DNA of 64,000 bases, from NCBI RefSeq assembly GCF_013410565.1, contig NZ_JACCFO010000001.1:4092001-4156000 (forward strand), given 5' to 3'. Positions within the stretch are counted from its first letter, which is position 1. The number at the start of each line of letters is the position of its first letter. The translations under genes and the position numbers were made by a program. Positions 32,219-41,003 of the stretch are shown here, piece by piece. The notes under the pieces are model-generated. The model did no database searches, was not told the origin of the DNA, and saw only the letters and a list, made by a program, of their open reading frames with translations. The stretch comes from Streptomonospora nanhaiensis (lineage in GTDB: Bacteria; Actinomycetota; Actinomycetes; Streptosporangiales; Streptosporangiaceae).

Positions 32219-32917
32219 AGACCATCCCCGCATGCGCGGGGCGCACTGCCAAAACAGGGAGCCGACCAGGCGAAAACACGGACCATCCCCGCATGCGCGG
32301 GGCGCACCAGTCCACGATGGTGCTGGTCGCCGCCGGCGCCGGACCATCCCCGCATGCGCGGGGCGCACCATGGGGTTCTCCTCGTGGTGGTGGCCGCCCG
32401 CGGACCATCCCCGCATGCGCGGGGCGCACGTCAGAGACCGCCTGCCCGCCGGCATCGACGCCGGACCATCCCCGCATGCGCGGGGCGCACGCAGCTCGCG
32501 CTATCGCCGGCATCATCCTGTTCGGACCATCCCCGCATGCGCGGGGCGCACATGTGCCCTCGACAGATGAGCGGACCATCGCCCGGACCATCCCCGCATG
32601 CGCGGGGCGCACAGGATTCCCGCCATCCGCCCCCACCCCCCTCACGGACCATCCCCGCATGCGCGGGGCGCACGCCCGAGCGCGGCCATGGCCACCCACA
32701 CCAGGTGGACCATCCCCGCATGCGCGGGGCGCACGCCGACCTTGGCCAGCGACCACGCCACGCCGCCGGACCATCCCCGCATGCGCGGGGCGCACGAGAT
32801 TAAGAGTGACGTCGATACCCTCGCCCGCGGACCATCCCCGCATGCGCGGGGCGCACGGCCTCAGCGGGATGCACCCCGCTGAGGCCCTCGGACCATCCCC
32901 GCATGCGCGGGGCGCAC
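32219..32917 (-). CRISPR. Type I-E CRISPR array, 12 repeats and 11 spacers, no cas genes in the window
   Basis: The 28-bp repeat on the plus strand starts GGACCATCCCCGCATG and ends CGCGGGGCGCAC, with an internal CCCCGC/GCGGGG palindrome. Its complement (GTGCGCCCCGCGC...) is the I-E orientation. All 11 periods are exactly 61 bp, so spacers are 33 bp. Repeat starts: 32219, 32280, 32341, 32402, 32463, 32524, 32585, 32646, 32707, 32768, 32829, 32890. Only the first deviates (A for G at base 1), which marks the old end on the left. The base before each repeat is C in ten of twelve cases, consistent with a PAM-derived 29th base. Confidence 0.97.
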
Positions 32918-33054
32918 ACTTATTGACCTGCGATAACGGAACGGCCGAATACCGTTCCAATATTGCCGGATTGTGTCGAGACGACACCACCCTAGTCCCA
33001 CCCTTGTGGAAAACCGGTCGACAGCCCTCCCCGCCCCTCGGCATAGTGCCGCAC
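32918..33054 (-). promoter_or_regulatory. CRISPR leader with a GGAACGG palindrome
   Basis: An AT-richer segment flanks the intact end of the array, as expected for the leader of a minus-strand array. GGAACGG-7-CCGTTCC at 32938-32958 lies 20 bp from the first repeat. The ABC-F promoter must also lie in this segment on the other strand. Confidence 0.6.
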
Positions 33055-34737
33055 ATGGGCCATATCGACGTCGCCGGTGTCGGCTACCACCTGCCCGATG
33101 GCCGCCTCCTGCTCGACGACGTGTCCTTCCGTGTCGGGGACGGGATGAAGGCGGTCCTCGTCGGGGCCAACGGCAGTGGCAAGACGACGCTCCTGCGGAT
33201 CGTCGCCGGCGACATCGACCCCTCCGAGGGGGCCGTCACCCGCAGCGGGCGGCTCGGGGTGATGCGGCAGTTCATCGGGTCCCACTCCGGTTCCGCCGCC
33301 GGGGACGAGGAGGACCCCGACGGCGTCACCGCACCCTTTGCGCCCGACTCCACCGTGCACGACCTGCTGGTCTCCGTCTCCCCGCCGCGCGTGCGCGGCG
33401 CCGCCCGCGAGCTCGCCGCCGCCGAATCCGCCCTATCCGTCCGCGACGACGAACCCGCCCAGCTCCGCTACGCCCAGGCCCTCGCCGACTGGGCCGACGC
33501 CGGCGGCTACGACACCGAGGTCCTGTGGGACGTCTGCACCGTCGCCGCCCTCGGCACCGGCTACGACTCCGCCCGCCGCCGCGCCCTGCGCACCCTCTCC
33601 GGCGGCGAGCAGAAGCGCCTGGCCCTGGAGGCGCTGCTGCGCGGCCCCGACGACGTCCTCCTCCTCGACGAGCCCGACAACTACCTCGACGTCCCCGGCA
33701 AGCAGTGGCTGGAGGAGCGGCTGCGCACCACCCCCAAGACCGTGCTGTTCATCAGCCACGACCGCGAACTCCTCGCCCGCACCGCCACCCACGTCATCAC
33801 CGTCGAGGGCGGCGGCGCGGCCGGCAACACCGCCTGGGTGCACGGCGGCGGCTTCGACAGCTACCACCGCGCCCGCGCCGACCGCCACCTCCGCTTCGCC
33901 GAGCTGCGCCGCCGCTGGGACGAGCGCCACGCCCAGCTGCGCGAACTCGTCCACGGCCTGCGCCAGAAGGCCTCCTACAACGACTCCATGTCCAGCCGCT
34001 ACCAGGCCGCCCTCACCCGGCTGCGCAAGTTCGAGGACGCCGGCCCGCCGCCCGAGCCCCCGCGCCCGCAAAACATCTCCATGCGGCTGCGCGGCGGCCG
34101 CACCGGCGTGCGCGCCCTGACCTGCCGGGACCTCGAACTCACCGGCCTGATGCGCCCCTTCAGCACGGAGGTCTTCTACGGCGAGCGCATCGGCGTGCTC
34201 GGCTCCAACGGCTCGGGCAAGTCCCACTTCCTGCGGCTGCTCGCCGACCCCGAATCCGTGCGCCACACCGGCGAGGCCCGCCTGGGCGCCCGCGTGGTGC
34301 CCGGCCACTTCGCCCAGACCCACCACCACCCCGAGTGGAACGGCCGCACCCTCACCGCCATCCTCGCCGAGGACCACGCGCTGCCGCTGGGGGAGTCGGC
34401 GCCGCTGCTGCACCGCTACGAGCTGGTGCACCAGCGCGAGCAGCGGTTCGACACCCTCTCCGGCGGCCAGCAGGCCCGCTTCCAGATCCTGCTGCTGGAG
34501 CTGTCGGGCGCCACGATGCTGCTGCTCGACGAGCCCACCGACAACCTCGACGTGGAGTCCGCCGAGGCGCTGGAGGCGGCCCTGGAGTCCTACGAGGGCA
34601 CCGTGCTGGCCGTCACGCACGACCGCTGGTTCGCCCGCTCCTTCGACCGGTTTCTCGTCTTCGGCGCCGACGGCCGGGTGCACACCACCGACACCCCCGT
34701 GTGGGACGAGGGCCGGGTGCGCCGCGAGCGCGCCTGA
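33055..34737 (+). CDS. ABC-F family ATPase (ribosome-associated)
   Basis: A 560-residue protein with two ABC domains and no membrane part. Domain 1: Walker A GANGSGKTTLL, signature LSGGEQKRLALEALL, Walker B VLLLDEPDNYLDV, switch ISHDRELL. The linker contains the coiled ARADRHLRFAELRRRWDERH. Domain 2: Walker A GSNGSGKSHFL, signature LSGGQQARFQILLL, Walker B LLLDEPTDNLDV. ABC-F proteins act on the ribosome in translation or antibiotic protection. ATG 33055 used; a GTG three codons upstream is possible. An AviRa-like rRNA methyltransferase lies just beyond tRNA-Asp. Confidence 0.92.
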   Translation: MGHIDVAGVGYHLPDGRLLLDDVSFRVGDGMKAVLVGANGSGKTTLLRIVAGDIDPSEGAVTRSGRLGVMRQFIGSHSGSAAGDEEDPDGVTAPFAPDSTVHDLLVSVSPPRVRGAARELAAAESALSVRDDEPAQLRYAQALADWADAGGYDTEVLWDVCTVAALGTGYDSARRRALRTLSGGEQKRLALEALLRGPDDVLLLDEPDNYLDVPGKQWLEERLRTTPKTVLFISHDRELLARTATHVITVEGGGAAGNTAWVHGGGFDSYHRARADRHLRFAELRRRWDERHAQLRELVHGLRQKASYNDSMSSRYQAALTRLRKFEDAGPPPEPPRPQNISMRLRGGRTGVRALTCRDLELTGLMRPFSTEVFYGERIGVLGSNGSGKSHFLRLLADPESVRHTGEARLGARVVPGHFAQTHHHPEWNGRTLTAILAEDHALPLGESAPLLHRYELVHQREQRFDTLSGGQQARFQILLLELSGATMLLLDEPTDNLDVESAEALEAALESYEGTVLAVTHDRWFARSFDRFLVFGADGRVHTTDTPVWDEGRVRRERA

Positions 34738-34834
34738 CCCTCCCGGCTCCCTGGGGAAACCGTGGTGCGGTGCACTCCCAACTGCCGGTAAAGTTGGTGC
34801 TCGTGCGCGGTCGCCCACGGCGGCCGGTCGCCCA

Positions 34835-34909
34835 GGTCCTGTGGAGCAGTTAGGAGTGCTCGCCACCCTGTCAAGGTGGAGGCCGCGGGTTCAAATCCCG
34901 TCAGGACCG
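34835..34909 (+). tRNA. tRNA-Asp (anticodon GTC), copy 2
   Basis: Identical over all 75 bases to the tRNA at 11785: GGTCCTGTGGAGCAG start, loop CTGTCAA, CAGGACC plus G end. It lies between the ABC-F gene and the methyltransferase gene. Confidence 0.95.
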
Positions 34910-34974
34910 CCCCTCTTTTCCGCTTTTCCCGCTTCTCCGCCCGGCCCGCGCCGCCCACCCGCGAGGACCCCGCC

Positions 34975-35712
34975 GTGGCCTACCGCTACGCCACCGAGCG
35001 CGCCGACCATTCCGACCTGGCCAGCGGCACCGTGCTGCGCTCCGCGCCCGGGCACCCCGGCTTCCCCGTCCGCCTGGCCGACGAGCTGTTCCAGCGCGCC
35101 GCCGCCCGCGCCGCGCCCGACGGCCGCCCCGTGGCCCTGTGGGACCCCTGCTGCGGCAGCGGCCACCTGGCCACCACGGTCGGGCTGCTGCACCGCGAGC
35201 GGCTCTCGTGGGTTCTCGCCACCGACGCCGACCCCGCCGCCCTCGGCATCGCCCGGCGCAACCTCGCCCTGCTCACCGCCGGCGGCCTGGCCGAGCGCGA
35301 ACGCGGCCTGCGCGCCGACGCCGCCGCCTTCGGCCGGCCCGCCATGGAGGAGCGGGCCGAGGCCGCCGCGCGGCTGGCCGCCCGCCTGCGCGCCGCCGGC
35401 GGCGACCTGCCCGCCGCCGCGCGCACCGGCGACGCCTTCGCCCCCCAGCCGCCCGAGCGCCCCGTCGACGTCGTGCTGACCGACATCCCCTACGGCGGCC
35501 TCACCCGCTGGCGCGACGCCCCCGCCGAGGGCGGCGACCCCGTCGGCGCGCTGCTGCGCGCGCTCGCCGCCGTCCTGCCGCCCGAGGCCGTGATCACCGT
35601 CACCGCGCGCACCCGCAAGGTCGCCCTGCCCGAGGGCGTCGCGGCGCTGGAGCGGGTCCGCGTGGGCAACCGCGCGGCCGTGCTGGTGCGCGCCGCCGAC
35701 GCCCGCGCCTGA
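34975..35712 (+). CDS. AviRa-like 23S rRNA methyltransferase
   Basis: A 245-residue SAM-dependent methyltransferase resembling avilamycin-resistance protein AviRa along its whole length. It starts VAYRYATERADHSDLASGTV, with the SAM motif ALWDPCCGSGHLATTVGLLH, acidic ATDADPAALGIARRN, and catalytic-loop VVLTDIPYGGLTRW. AviRa methylates a guanine in 23S rRNA domain V and lowers orthosomycin binding. The GTG at 34975 follows GAGGA. Resistance versus a housekeeping role cannot be decided from sequence. Confidence 0.85.
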   Translation: MAYRYATERADHSDLASGTVLRSAPGHPGFPVRLADELFQRAAARAAPDGRPVALWDPCCGSGHLATTVGLLHRERLSWVLATDADPAALGIARRNLALLTAGGLAERERGLRADAAAFGRPAMEERAEAAARLAARLRAAGGDLPAAARTGDAFAPQPPERPVDVVLTDIPYGGLTRWRDAPAEGGDPVGALLRALAAVLPPEAVITVTARTRKVALPEGVAALERVRVGNRAAVLVRAADARA

Positions 35713-35847
35713 CACCCCCGCGCGCCCGCGCGCACACCGCATGCGTTGACCCCGCCCACCTGGGTATTGGTCCCGCTACTGGCTGCGGGGCCTCGACGGG
35801 ACTCGTTCGTTCGCGTGCCGCCACGACGCAAGGGGCGAGTGATACCA

Positions 35848-36672
35848 ATGCACAACGGCGCCAAGGTGGCCGGGGGACACGGCCGCGCCGGTGAACTCCT
35901 GCTGAGCGCGGGGGCCCACCTCACCCGGACGGCGGCGCCGCCCGGGGCGGCGGAGCGCGCCCGGGGCCGCCCCGGCGCCGACACCCTGGACGAGGCGCGC
36001 TGCCACGCCGTGCTGCGCCAGGCGGCGGCGGTGCTGCTGGCCCACCCCGACCCCGCCTTCTACCGGCGGCTGCCGCTGGTCTACCGGGCGCTGCTGGAAC
36101 TGCCGCCCAGCCCCGCCCGCCGCGGGCTGACCGGGTTCTGCGACCACGCCGCCGCCGAGCCCGAGGCCCGCCTCGCCGCCCACTACACGCGCGTGTTCGA
36201 CCCCCGCGGCCGGCGCGCCCTCCAGTTGACCGTGCACACCTTCGGCGGCCACGGCGACGTCCGCCGCCGCGGCCACGCCCTGGCCCGCGTCCAGCGCGTC
36301 CTGGCCGACCACGGCTGGAGCGTCGCCGGCCCCGAGCCGCACGACCACCTGGCCGTGCTGCTGGAGTTCGCCGCGCGCGGCGACGCCGCGGCGGGCGAGG
36401 CGCTGCTGAACCGCTTCCGGTCGGGCGTGGAACCGCTGCGGGCCCGGCTGCACCAGGACCGCAGCGCCTATGCCCCCGTGCTCGACGCGGTGTGCGCCAC
36501 CCTGCCGCCGGCGGCCGAGCCGCGCGCCGAGGGCGGCCTGCCGGCCGCGCCCGAGCCGGCGCCCGTCACCCGCATCGGCGCGCCCGCGGCGCCCCGCCCG
36601 CCCGCGGGCGAGGCGCCCCGCGTCCCGCCGCCGCGCGCCGCCGAGCCCCGCACCAGCCACCGGCGCGCCTGA
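35848..36672 (+). CDS. narJ: NarJ/TorD-like nitrate reductase assembly chaperone, orphan
   Basis: About 274 residues. The TorD/NarJ helical core spans about 35-215: CHAVLRQAAAVLLAHPDPAF, RGLTGFCDHAAAEPEARLAA, HYTRVFDPRGRRALQLTVHT, GHALARVQRVLADHGW and HDHLAVLLEFAARGD. The C-terminal 60 residues are Pro/Ala/Arg-rich. NarJ inserts the molybdenum cofactor into NarG, but no narG, narH or narI occurs in this window. GTG 35839 is an alternative start. Confidence 0.78.
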   Translation: MHNGAKVAGGHGRAGELLLSAGAHLTRTAAPPGAAERARGRPGADTLDEARCHAVLRQAAAVLLAHPDPAFYRRLPLVYRALLELPPSPARRGLTGFCDHAAAEPEARLAAHYTRVFDPRGRRALQLTVHTFGGHGDVRRRGHALARVQRVLADHGWSVAGPEPHDHLAVLLEFAARGDAAAGEALLNRFRSGVEPLRARLHQDRSAYAPVLDAVCATLPPAAEPRAEGGLPAAPEPAPVTRIGAPAAPRPPAGEAPRVPPPRAAEPRTSHRRA

Positions 36673-36742
36673 GCGCCCGGTGCGGCGGGCCGCCGTCCGG
36701 CGCCGGCCGCCGCGCCCGCAACCGCCGAAAGGACCGATCCGC

Positions 36743-37678
36743 ATGGAGCTGTTCCCGCCGATCCCGCTGGCCGACTGGGCGCCCACCAAGCACACCCTGC
36801 ACCGCTTCCTGCAGGTGGTGGGCAAGATCCGCCTGGAGTCCAGCCCGCGCCGCAACCACTGGTGGCACGTGCCCTTCCACCTGACCGGAAACGGCCTGAC
36901 CACCCGCCCCATGGGCCAGATCGACGGCAACCCGGTGTTCACCGTCGACTTCGACCTGGTGGGCCACCGGCTCCTCGCACGAGTCCTCGACGGCCGCGAG
37001 GCGTCGTTCTCGCTGCCCGGGCACAGCGTCGCCACCTTCCACCAGGAGGTGCTGACGACCCTGATGGGGCTGGGGGTGCACGCCCGGATACCGCACCCCT
37101 ACCCCTACGACCTGCCCGACGCCGAGCGGCCGTTCGCCGACGACACCGAGCACGCCGACTACGACCCGGCGGCGGTCACCCGGTACTGGCGCGTGCTCAG
37201 CCAGGTCGGCCTGCTGCTGGAGGAGTTCGCCGGCCGCTACTCCGGCAAGACCAGCCCGGTGCACCACTTCTGGCACACCCTCGACATCGCCACGACCCGG
37301 TTCTCCAACACGCCCGTCCGCCTGCCCGAGGAGGCCGGCCCGCTGATCCGCGAGGCGTACTCGCGGGAGGCGGTCAGCTTCGGGTTCTGGTTCGGCGACG
37401 ACTCCGTGCCCGAACCCGCGTTCTACTCCTACACCGCGCCCGAACCCCCCGGGCTGGCCGACGAACCCCTGCCCGAGGGCGCCGAGTGGCTGGCCACCGC
37501 GCCCGACCGGCACCTGGCGCTGCTGCGCTACGACCGGGCCCGCACCGCGCCCGACCCGCGCGCGGCGGTGCTGGACTTCTACGAGGCCGCCTACCGGGCG
37601 GGCGCCCGCGGGCTGGGCTGGGACATCGCGGAGACGGCCTGCCCGGACGGGGTGACCGACCCCTACCGCGCGCCCTGA
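36743..37678 (+). CDS. DUF5996 family protein
   Basis: A 311-residue protein beginning MELFPPIPLADWAPTKHTLH. Conserved-looking stretches are NHWWHVPFHLTGNGLTTRPM, FDLVGHRLL, HPYPYDLPDAERPFADD, SPVHHFWHTLDIATTRFS and GFWFGDDSVPEPAFYSYTAP. This matches the DUF5996 family, whose function is unknown. Many His and aromatic residues suggest a metal or cofactor site, which is speculative. AAAGGA lies 11 bases before the ATG. Confidence 0.82.
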   Translation: MELFPPIPLADWAPTKHTLHRFLQVVGKIRLESSPRRNHWWHVPFHLTGNGLTTRPMGQIDGNPVFTVDFDLVGHRLLARVLDGREASFSLPGHSVATFHQEVLTTLMGLGVHARIPHPYPYDLPDAERPFADDTEHADYDPAAVTRYWRVLSQVGLLLEEFAGRYSGKTSPVHHFWHTLDIATTRFSNTPVRLPEEAGPLIREAYSREAVSFGFWFGDDSVPEPAFYSYTAPEPPGLADEPLPEGAEWLATAPDRHLALLRYDRARTAPDPRAAVLDFYEAAYRAGARGLGWDIAETACPDGVTDPYRAP

Positions 37679-37879
37679 CGCGCGGCGGGGGCGCGCGGGC
37701 AGGCGGGCGGGGCCGCTCCCGCCGCGTGCGCGCCCTCGGCGCGCCGGTTACGGAACGGTTCTCATCCAACAACGGATTAGCCCGAAACGTGACGGACGGG
37801 CCGCGCCGGGTACGGGGTGCGAGGCGCCGACTCATGAACCAGCAGGTGCCGTCCCCCAAACGAAGGAGCCCAACGGGCC

Positions 37880-39343
37880 GTGGAAGAACTCAACACAACG
37901 GTGAACGACGCGGTCGTCGCGTTCACCGACCACTTCTGGATGTGGCTGCTCATCCCCCTGCTCGTCGTCCTGAGCCTGTACTTCACGGTGCGCATGGCCG
38001 GAGCGCAGGTGCGGATGCTGCCGGAGATGTTCCGGACCCTGCGCAGCGCCCCCGAGACCGCCCCCGACGGCGGCAAGGCCATCTCGTCGTTCCAGGCGTT
38101 CTCGATCTCGGCCGCCGCCCGCATCGGCACCGGCAACGTCGTCGGCGTCGCCGGCGCGATCGCGGTCGGCGGCCCCGGCGCGGTGCTGTGGATGTGGATC
38201 ATGGCGGTGCTCGTCGGCGCGGCGAGCTTCGTGGAGTCCACCCTCGGGCAGCTCTACAAGGTCCGCGACCGCAGCGGCTACCGCGGCGGCCCCGCCTACT
38301 ACATGCAGCACGGCCTCAACGCCCGCTGGCTCGGCGTGATCTTCGCGATCACCATCACCTTCACCTTCGGGTTCGTGTTCAACGCGGTGCAGGCCAACAC
38401 CCTCACCAACGCCGTGGGGACCTCGGTGGACGCGCTGGGCGGGGGCGTCCCCGCCTGGCTCTTCCCCGTGGTCGGCGCGATCATCGTCGCCGTCACCGCC
38501 CTGGTCGTCTTCGGCGGCGTGCGGCGCATCGCCCACGTCACCCAGGTGCTGGTGCCGTTCATGGCCCTGGCCTACATCCTCATGGGCCTGGCCGTGGTCG
38601 CCCTCAACCTCGACCGGGTGCCCGACGTGTTCGCCCAGATCTTCACCGGCGGCCTGGGCCTGCGCGAGTTCGCCGGCGCCGCCCTGGGCACCGTCATCGT
38701 CGAGGGCGTGCGGCGCGGCATGTTCTCCAACGAGGCCGGCCTGGGCTCGGCGCCCAACGCCGGCGCCACCGCCGCCGTCACCCACCCGGTCAAGCAGGGC
38801 CTGGTTCAGACGCTCGGGGTGTACTTCGACACCCTCGTCGTCTGCTCCATGACCGCGTTCCTCATCCTGGTGTCCGACCCCACCTTCGGCGCGGAACGCG
38901 GCCCCGCCCTCACCCAGGAGGCGCTGGAGTCGAGCCTGGGCACGTGGTCGCTGCACGCCCTCACCCTGGTGCTGCTCCTGCTGACCTACAGCTCCATCCT
39001 GGGCAACTACTACTACGGCGAGGCCAACGTCGCCTTCATGACCGGCAACCGGTCGGTCATGCTCGGCTTCAAGCTGGTCTTCCTCCTGGCGACGTTCCTC
39101 GGCTCCATCGGCTCGGTGCGGATCGTGTGGAGCCTGGCCGACACCACGATGGGCTTCATGGCCCTGGTCAACCTGATCGCGCTGGCGCCCCTGGGCGGAG
39201 CGGTGTTCCTCCTGGTCAAGGACTACACCGCGCAGCGCAGGCAGGGCCTGGACCCGGTATTCACCCGCGACCGCCTGCCGCAGCTGCGCGGCGTGCAGTG
39301 CTGGGAGGGCCAGCCGGAGCGGCCCGCCCGGGTCGACGCCTGA
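37880..39343 (+). CDS. Sodium:alanine (AGCS) symporter
   Basis: A 487-residue transporter with about 11 spans. Family marks are FQAFSISAAARIGTGNVVGV, GGPGAVLWMWIMAVLVGAAS, YRGGPAYYMQ, VRRGMFSNEAGLGSAPNAGA and ILGNYYYGEANVAFM. AGCS proteins import alanine or glycine with sodium. The GTG start follows AAGGAG by 11 bases. Monocistronic. Confidence 0.92.
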   Translation: MEELNTTVNDAVVAFTDHFWMWLLIPLLVVLSLYFTVRMAGAQVRMLPEMFRTLRSAPETAPDGGKAISSFQAFSISAAARIGTGNVVGVAGAIAVGGPGAVLWMWIMAVLVGAASFVESTLGQLYKVRDRSGYRGGPAYYMQHGLNARWLGVIFAITITFTFGFVFNAVQANTLTNAVGTSVDALGGGVPAWLFPVVGAIIVAVTALVVFGGVRRIAHVTQVLVPFMALAYILMGLAVVALNLDRVPDVFAQIFTGGLGLREFAGAALGTVIVEGVRRGMFSNEAGLGSAPNAGATAAVTHPVKQGLVQTLGVYFDTLVVCSMTAFLILVSDPTFGAERGPALTQEALESSLGTWSLHALTLVLLLLTYSSILGNYYYGEANVAFMTGNRSVMLGFKLVFLLATFLGSIGSVRIVWSLADTTMGFMALVNLIALAPLGGAVFLLVKDYTAQRRQGLDPVFTRDRLPQLRGVQCWEGQPERPARVDA

Positions 39344-39496
39344 CGGTCCACCCGCCCGCCGGTGCGGGGCGCGCGCACGCCCGCCCCGCACCGGCCCCGG
39401 CGGGCGGCGGGGTTGCGCCGGCACCGGCCCGGCACCGACAATGATCGACCGCGAGCCCCGCCCCCGCCGCCCGGCACCGAGACCTGGAGGACGACC

Positions 39497-40870
39497 GTGG
39501 CCGAGGAAGACGGACGGCAGCCCACCGGGGCCGACGCGCTGAAGGAGGCGGTGGAGGGCCTGCAATCCGCGGCCGAGCGGTGGAAGAAGAGCCGCGACAC
39601 CCTCGCCGGGCTGTATGAGACCTCCGACCGGCTGCTCGGGCACGTGCTCAACGACACCCGCCGGACCCCCGAGCTGGTCGATGCCCTCGCCAAGGCCACC
39701 GGTGCCGCCAGGTCCCACACGTTCAACATCCGCGAGCCGGCCGACGCCCTGCGCCTCGGGCAGGCGGACCCCGGGGTGCTGAAGTTCGTGTCCGAACCCG
39801 GCGAGGCGCTGCGGACCCACCGACCCAAGGCGCTGACCAAGACCGTCCGGCACGCGACCGGCGTCCTGGACGCCTCGCGGAAGGCCGTTGACGGGCACAT
39901 CCGCGTGATCCGCGGCGCGGAGTTCGACATCGCCGGCTACGAGAACGGGCGGACCGGGCTGGAGTCGATCCTGCGTTCCGGCATCCCGCAGGTGGGCGCG
40001 GTCGGCGAGGCGTCGGCGTCGATCAAGGGCGCCGACAAGTTCCCTCCCGCCGCCCCCGACGCGCGGACCGACGCCGAGCGGCGCGCCGCCGGCGCGCCGG
40101 ACGCCCCGCGCGGACGCGCGGAACGTGCGCCGACCCGCGCGGCCGAGGCCGCGCGGGCTCCCGCGCGCACCGGTGTCCCGCACGCCACGTTCACCCCTGG
40201 CCCCGCCGAGCCCCGCGCCCAGTTGGACCGCGTCCTTGCGCCGCTCAATCTGAGTGAGTGGGCTCGGCGGCGGACGGCGTCCACCGACGAGCTGACCAGG
40301 CAGTGGAGCAGCGCCGTGCGCGAGTGGACCACGGTCCGGGCGGAGGTGGAGCGCCTGATCCCCGAGGCGCGCCGGTTGCGCAAGTCGGAACTCGCGAACG
40401 GGACCACGAAGACGGGCTCGGCCCACATCGCGGAGCTGTCGAAGGCCATCGAGGCGGCCGGGGCCCACAGCGAGGCGGCGGACGCCGTGCGGCTGCCGCC
40501 GCTCCACTCGCCGGGGTTCCTGCGCAGGTACGGCGGCGAGCACTTCTTCTGGGCGGTCGAGACCGCCATTGAGCAGGTGCGCGCGTCGACCGGCCGTCTC
40601 AGGGAGGCCGCGGGCGTGATGAGGACCGAGATCGCCGACGCCGAGAAGGCCGCCGCCGCCAAGAAGGCCGCGGAGAAGGAGGCCGCCGAGGAGGGCGCCG
40701 AGCAGGCGGGGACGGCCGGCCCCGACCGCGGCCCGGTCGCCTCCGTCCTGGCGGACGGACCGGCGCCCTCCGCCGCGCCGAAGGCGGGGGGCCGTGTCAG
40801 CCTGCGCAAGACCACCCCTCCGGCGCGACGCCCCGGCGCCCCCCGCTCCGCCGGGCGGCCGGCGCGGTGA
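39497..40870 (+). CDS. Hypothetical coiled-coil protein
   Basis: A 457-residue soluble protein. The N-terminal half is helical (ALKEAVEGLQSAAERWKKSR, LDASRKAVDGHIRVIRGAEF). A Pro/Ala/Arg-rich linker spans about 190-245. A second helical domain contains WARRRTASTDELTRQWSSAV, VEWLI-like EVERLIPEARRLRKSEL and HSPGFLRRYGGEHFFWAVET. The Ala/Lys/Glu-rich coil and basic tail end it. No family recognised. The GTG start has GGAGG 7 bases upstream. It stands alone. Confidence 0.7.
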   Translation: MAEEDGRQPTGADALKEAVEGLQSAAERWKKSRDTLAGLYETSDRLLGHVLNDTRRTPELVDALAKATGAARSHTFNIREPADALRLGQADPGVLKFVSEPGEALRTHRPKALTKTVRHATGVLDASRKAVDGHIRVIRGAEFDIAGYENGRTGLESILRSGIPQVGAVGEASASIKGADKFPPAAPDARTDAERRAAGAPDAPRGRAERAPTRAAEAARAPARTGVPHATFTPGPAEPRAQLDRVLAPLNLSEWARRRTASTDELTRQWSSAVREWTTVRAEVERLIPEARRLRKSELANGTTKTGSAHIAELSKAIEAAGAHSEAADAVRLPPLHSPGFLRRYGGEHFFWAVETAIEQVRASTGRLREAAGVMRTEIADAEKAAAAKKAAEKEAAEEGAEQAGTAGPDRGPVASVLADGPAPSAAPKAGGRVSLRKTTPPARRPGAPRSAGRPAR

Positions 40871-41003
40871 CGCGCTGATCCCGCCGGGGACGGGGCACGC
40901 CGCCAACGCGGCGAAACGGGACGAACATGTCGATAGGCTTCCGGGGTCCTGAGCGGCCCCCGCGCGGCCGCGTCCGGTAGCAGCGTGGACGGAGTCCCTT
41001 CCC

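Noticed and set aside
32124-33056. Repetitive proteins with RPAHAGMV or MRGAH motifs on both strands of 32.2-32.9 kb
   Set aside because: They are translations of the CRISPR repeats and vary only with the spacers.
31078-34737. A 1219-codon open frame running through the pump gene, the CRISPR array and the ABC-F gene
   Set aside because: The first part is a wrong-frame reading of the MFS gene and the middle is repeats without stops. Only the ABC-F part from 33055 is real.
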